From: Erodium maritimum
Taxonomy: Eukaryota; Streptophyta; Magnoliopsida; Geraniales; Geraniaceae
NCBI GenBank assembly: GCA_963921825.1
Contig: OY997589.1
Coordinates: 52,384,546 to 52,448,545, forward strand
DNA: 64,000 nucleotides
Direction of reading: 5' to 3'
The notes below the pieces were generated by a model. That model searched no databases, had not been told where the DNA came from, and saw nothing but the letters and a program-made list of their open reading frames with translations. Below are positions 60,973-64,000 of the stretch, piece after piece. Position 1 is the first letter of the stretch, and each line of letters opens with the position of its first letter. Position numbers and translations under genes: made by a program.

Positions 60973-62873
60973 ATGTGGAGTAGTTTTCATGGAGAATAAT
61001 CAGTGGATGACCGTTGTTTTGAGGTTGGTCGAGCCAGACTAGAGGTGGGCCGGCTTATATTTATTGCCAGTCGGTCAGTCTTGCCGGTTGATCTCGACAC
61101 GTTTGAGATGGGCCGGCCGATGCCTCGCGTCGGTCGACATGTTTTGCAGCACATTATGGCGCAGTCGGCCTCTTTTTCGGAAGACCCACCAATATTTGTC
61201 TAGGCGACCTTTCAATTATAATGAAACAAATTACTTGTCTGGATATCTTACCCTTAATAACGTGTTCTCTACCCTTACACCTATGAAATTTTTAAGTACG
61301 CTTGGGACTTGGGATGAGTTATTTCCACTTTAGAGTTGGATTAGTGCATGTGGGTGGTAGTGGATTCGCGAAAGAGATCATACAGGAGGAGGATGTCATG
61401 GAGGAGGGTCGGAAGGTTTGTTTTGGAGGATAGGTTGGACGGAAAGGGATAATGTGGAGTATTTTTCATGGAGAATCAGCGGTGGACGACCGTTGTTTTG
61501 AGGTTGGTCGAGACATCCTAGAGGTGGGCCAACCAATATTTAATGTCGGTCGGTCTATCTTGCAGGTTGATCTCGACACGTTTGAGCTGGGCCGGCCGAT
61601 ACCTCGCATCGTTCGACATGTTATGCAGCACATTATTTCGCAGTCAGCCTTTATCTCGGAAGCCCGACCAATATTTGACTAGGCGACCTTTCAATTCTAA
61701 TGAAACAAATTACTTGTCTGGATATCTTACCCCTAATCACGTGTTCTCTACCCTTACACCTATGAAAATTTTAAGTACGCTTGGGACTTGGGATGAGGTA
61801 TTTCCACTTTGGAGTTGGATTAGTGCATGTGGGTGGTAGTGGATTCGCGAAAGATATCATATAGGAGGAGGGTCGGAAGGTTTGTTTTGGAGGATCGGTT
61901 GGATTGAAAGGGATAATGTGGAGTACTTTTCATGGAGAATCAGCGGCGGACGACCGTTGTTTTGAGGTTGGTCGAGACATACTAGAGGTGGGCCAACCAA
62001 TATTTAATGTCGGTCGGTCTATCTTGCAGGTTGGTCTCGACACGTTTGAGCTGGGCCGGCCGATACCTCGCATCATTCGACATGTTATGCAGCACATTAT
62101 TTCGCGGTCAGCCTTTTTCTCGGAAGCCCGACTAATATTTGACTAGGCGACCTTTCAATTCTAATGAAACAAATTACTTTTCTGGATATCTTACCCCTAA
62201 TAACGTGTTCCCTACCCTTACACCTATGAAATTTATAAGTACGATTGGGACTTGGGATGATGTATTTCCATTTTGGAGTTGGACTAGTGCATGTGGGTGG
62301 TAGTGGATTTGCGAAAGAGATCATACAGGAGGAGGATGTCATGGAGGAGAGTCGGAAGGTTTGTTTTGGAGGATAGGTTGGATGGAAAGGGATGATGTGG
62401 AGTAGTTTTCATGGAGAATAATCGGTGGATGACCGTAGTTTTAAGGTTGGTCGAGACATACTAGAGGTGGACCCGCTAATATTTATTGTCGGTCGGTTTG
62501 TCTTGCTGGTTGGTTTCGACACGTTTGAGATGGGCCGGCCGATACCTTGCATCGGTCGACATGTTTTGCTGCACATTATTGCGCTGTCGGCCTCTTTTTC
62601 GGAAGACCGACCGATATTTGTCTAGGCGACCTTTCAATTATAATGAAACAAATTACTTGTCTAGATATCTTACCCCTAATAACGTGTTCTATACCCTTAC
62701 ACCTATGAAATTTTTAAGTACGCTTGGGACTTGGGATGATGTATTTCCATTTTGGAGTTGGACTAGTGCATGTGGGTGGTAGTGGATTTGCGAAAGAGAT
62801 CATACAGGAGGAGGATGTCATGGAGGAGAGTCGGAAGGTTTGTTTTGGAGGATAGGTTGGAGGGAAAGGGATG
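60973..62873. repeat. Higher-order repeat: 1,901-bp tetramer, copy 1
   Basis: Monomers at 60973, 61452, about 61,916 and about 62,395, with lengths of about 479, 464, 479 and 479. The second is short because of a 15-bp loss near 61,863 (CATATAGGAGGAGGGTCGG). The pair 60973-61452 recurs at 62874-63353, exactly 1,901 bp away. Confidence 0.75.
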
Positions 62874-64000
62874 ATGTGGAGTAGTTTTCATGGAGAATAA
62901 TCGGTGGATGACCGTAGTTTTGAGGTTGGTCGAGACAGACTAGAGGTGGGCCGGCTTATATTTATTGCCAGTCGTTCTGTCTTGCCAGTTGATCTCGACA
63001 CGTTTGAGATGGGTCGGCCGATGCCTCGCGTCGGTCGACATGTTTTGCAGCACATTATGGCGCAGTCGGCCTGTTTTTCGGAAGACCCACCAATATTTGT
63101 CTAGGCGACCTTTCAATTATAATGAAACAAATTACTTGTCTAGATATCTTACCCCTAATAACGTGTTCTATACCCTTACACCTATGAAATTTTTAAGTAC
63201 GCTTGGGACTTGGGATGAGGTATTTCCACTTTAGAGTTGGATTAGTGCATGTGGGTGGTAGTGGATTCCCGAAAGAGATCATACAAGAGGAGGATGTCAC
63301 GGAGGAGGGTCGGAAGGTTTGTTTTGGAGGATAGGTTGGACGGAAAGTGATAATGTGGAGTATTTTTCATGGAGAATCAGCGGTCGACGACCGTTGTTTT
63401 GAGGTTGGTCGAGACATCCTAGAGGTGGGCCAACCAATATTTAATGTCGGTCGGTCTATCTTGCAGGTTGATCTCGACACGTTTGAGCTGGGCCGGCCGA
63501 TACCTCGCATCGTTCCACATGTTATGCAGCACATTATTTCGCGGTCAGCCTTTTTCTCGGAAGCCCGACCAATATTTGACTAGGCGACCTTTCAATTATA
63601 ATGAAACAAATTACTTGTCTAGATATCTTACCCCTAATAACGTGTTCTATACCCTAACACCTATGAAATTTTTAAGTACGCTTGGGACTTGGGATGAAGT
63701 ATTTTCACTTTAGAGTTGGATTAGTGCATGTGGGTGGTAGTGGATTCGCGAAAGAGATCATACAGGAGGAGGATGTAATGGAGGAGGGTCAGAAGGTTTG
63801 TTTTGGAGGATAGGTTGGACGGAAAGGGATAATGTGGAGTATTTTTCATGGAGAATCAGCGGTGGACGACCGTTGTTTTGAGGTTGGTCGAGACATCCTA
63901 GAGGTGGGCCAACCAATATTTAATGTCGGTCGGTCTATCTTGCAGGTTGATCTCGACACGTTTGTGCTGGGCCGGCCGATACCTCGCATCGTTCGACATG
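62874..64000. repeat. 1,901-bp tetramer, copy 2, cut by the window end
   Basis: Monomers at 62874, 63353 and about 63,832. The first two repeat 60973 and 61452 (GAAGACCCACCAATATTTGTC; GTGGAGTATTTTTCATGG). The third resembles the second rather than the unit at 61,916, so the second copy has already been altered. The array continues beyond the window. Confidence 0.75.

Larger units (their letters stand above)
50738..64000. repeat. Right satellite array, same ~479-bp monomer
   Basis: Continuation of the same satellite on the far side of the retrotransposon, about 28 monomers in the same orientation. It resumes with the second copy of the CTCTA target-site duplication, in the middle of the monomer that was interrupted at 41,796. 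Monomer starts include 51402, 52837, 54272, 54751, 55229, 56187, 56665, 57144 and 57622. The array runs past the end of the window. No gene was found in it. Confidence 0.97.

Overview
The window is a plant tandem-satellite array interrupted by one young, structurally intact Ty1/copia LTR retrotransposon. The plant assignment rests on the retrotransposon: its primer-binding site matches the 3' end of plant initiator tRNA-Met, its single gag-pol reading frame has the plant copia domain order, and its long LTRs and overall size resemble the Angela/BARE clade. The style suggests a flowering plant, perhaps a eudicot, but the species cannot be read from the sequence. I found no host gene, tRNA, rRNA, CRISPR array or bacterial feature.

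Layout. Positions 1-41,796 and 50,738-64,000 are satellite with a monomer of about 479 bp, all head to tail in one orientation: roughly 87 monomers on the left and 28 on the right. Positions 41,797-50,737 (8,941 bp) are the retrotransposon, inserted in reverse orientation into a single monomer. It has two 1,676-bp LTRs that differ at one base, and a 5-bp target-site duplication (CTCTA). The satellite phase continues across the insertion.

The monomer has two halves. One is a GGTCG/CGACC-rich half containing seven consecutive units of exactly 21 bp (147 bp in all, e.g. 580-726). The other is an AT-richer half that is nearly invariant across all subfamilies. The GGTCG half defines two main subfamilies, called A and B here, plus chimeras of them. 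The array is a patchwork of local higher-order repeats: a 1,435-bp trimer (4.4-8.7 kb, and again at 50.9-54.3 kb), a 2,395-bp pentamer (20.2-25.0 kb), dimers of about 955 bp (29-38 kb and 56.7-61 kb), an 882-bp dimer carrying a 75-bp deletion (38.3-40.7 kb) and a 1,901-bp tetramer (61-64 kb). This is what repeated local unequal exchange and gene conversion would produce.

The only convincing gene is the retrotransposon gag-pol polyprotein (43,487-47,512, minus strand, 1,341 aa), with protease, integrase, reverse transcriptase and RNase H motifs all present. The PBS, polypurine tract, LTR termini and reading frame are all intact, so the element could be autonomous and inserted recently. The many short open frames in the satellite occur in several overlapping frames on both strands and are not considered genes.
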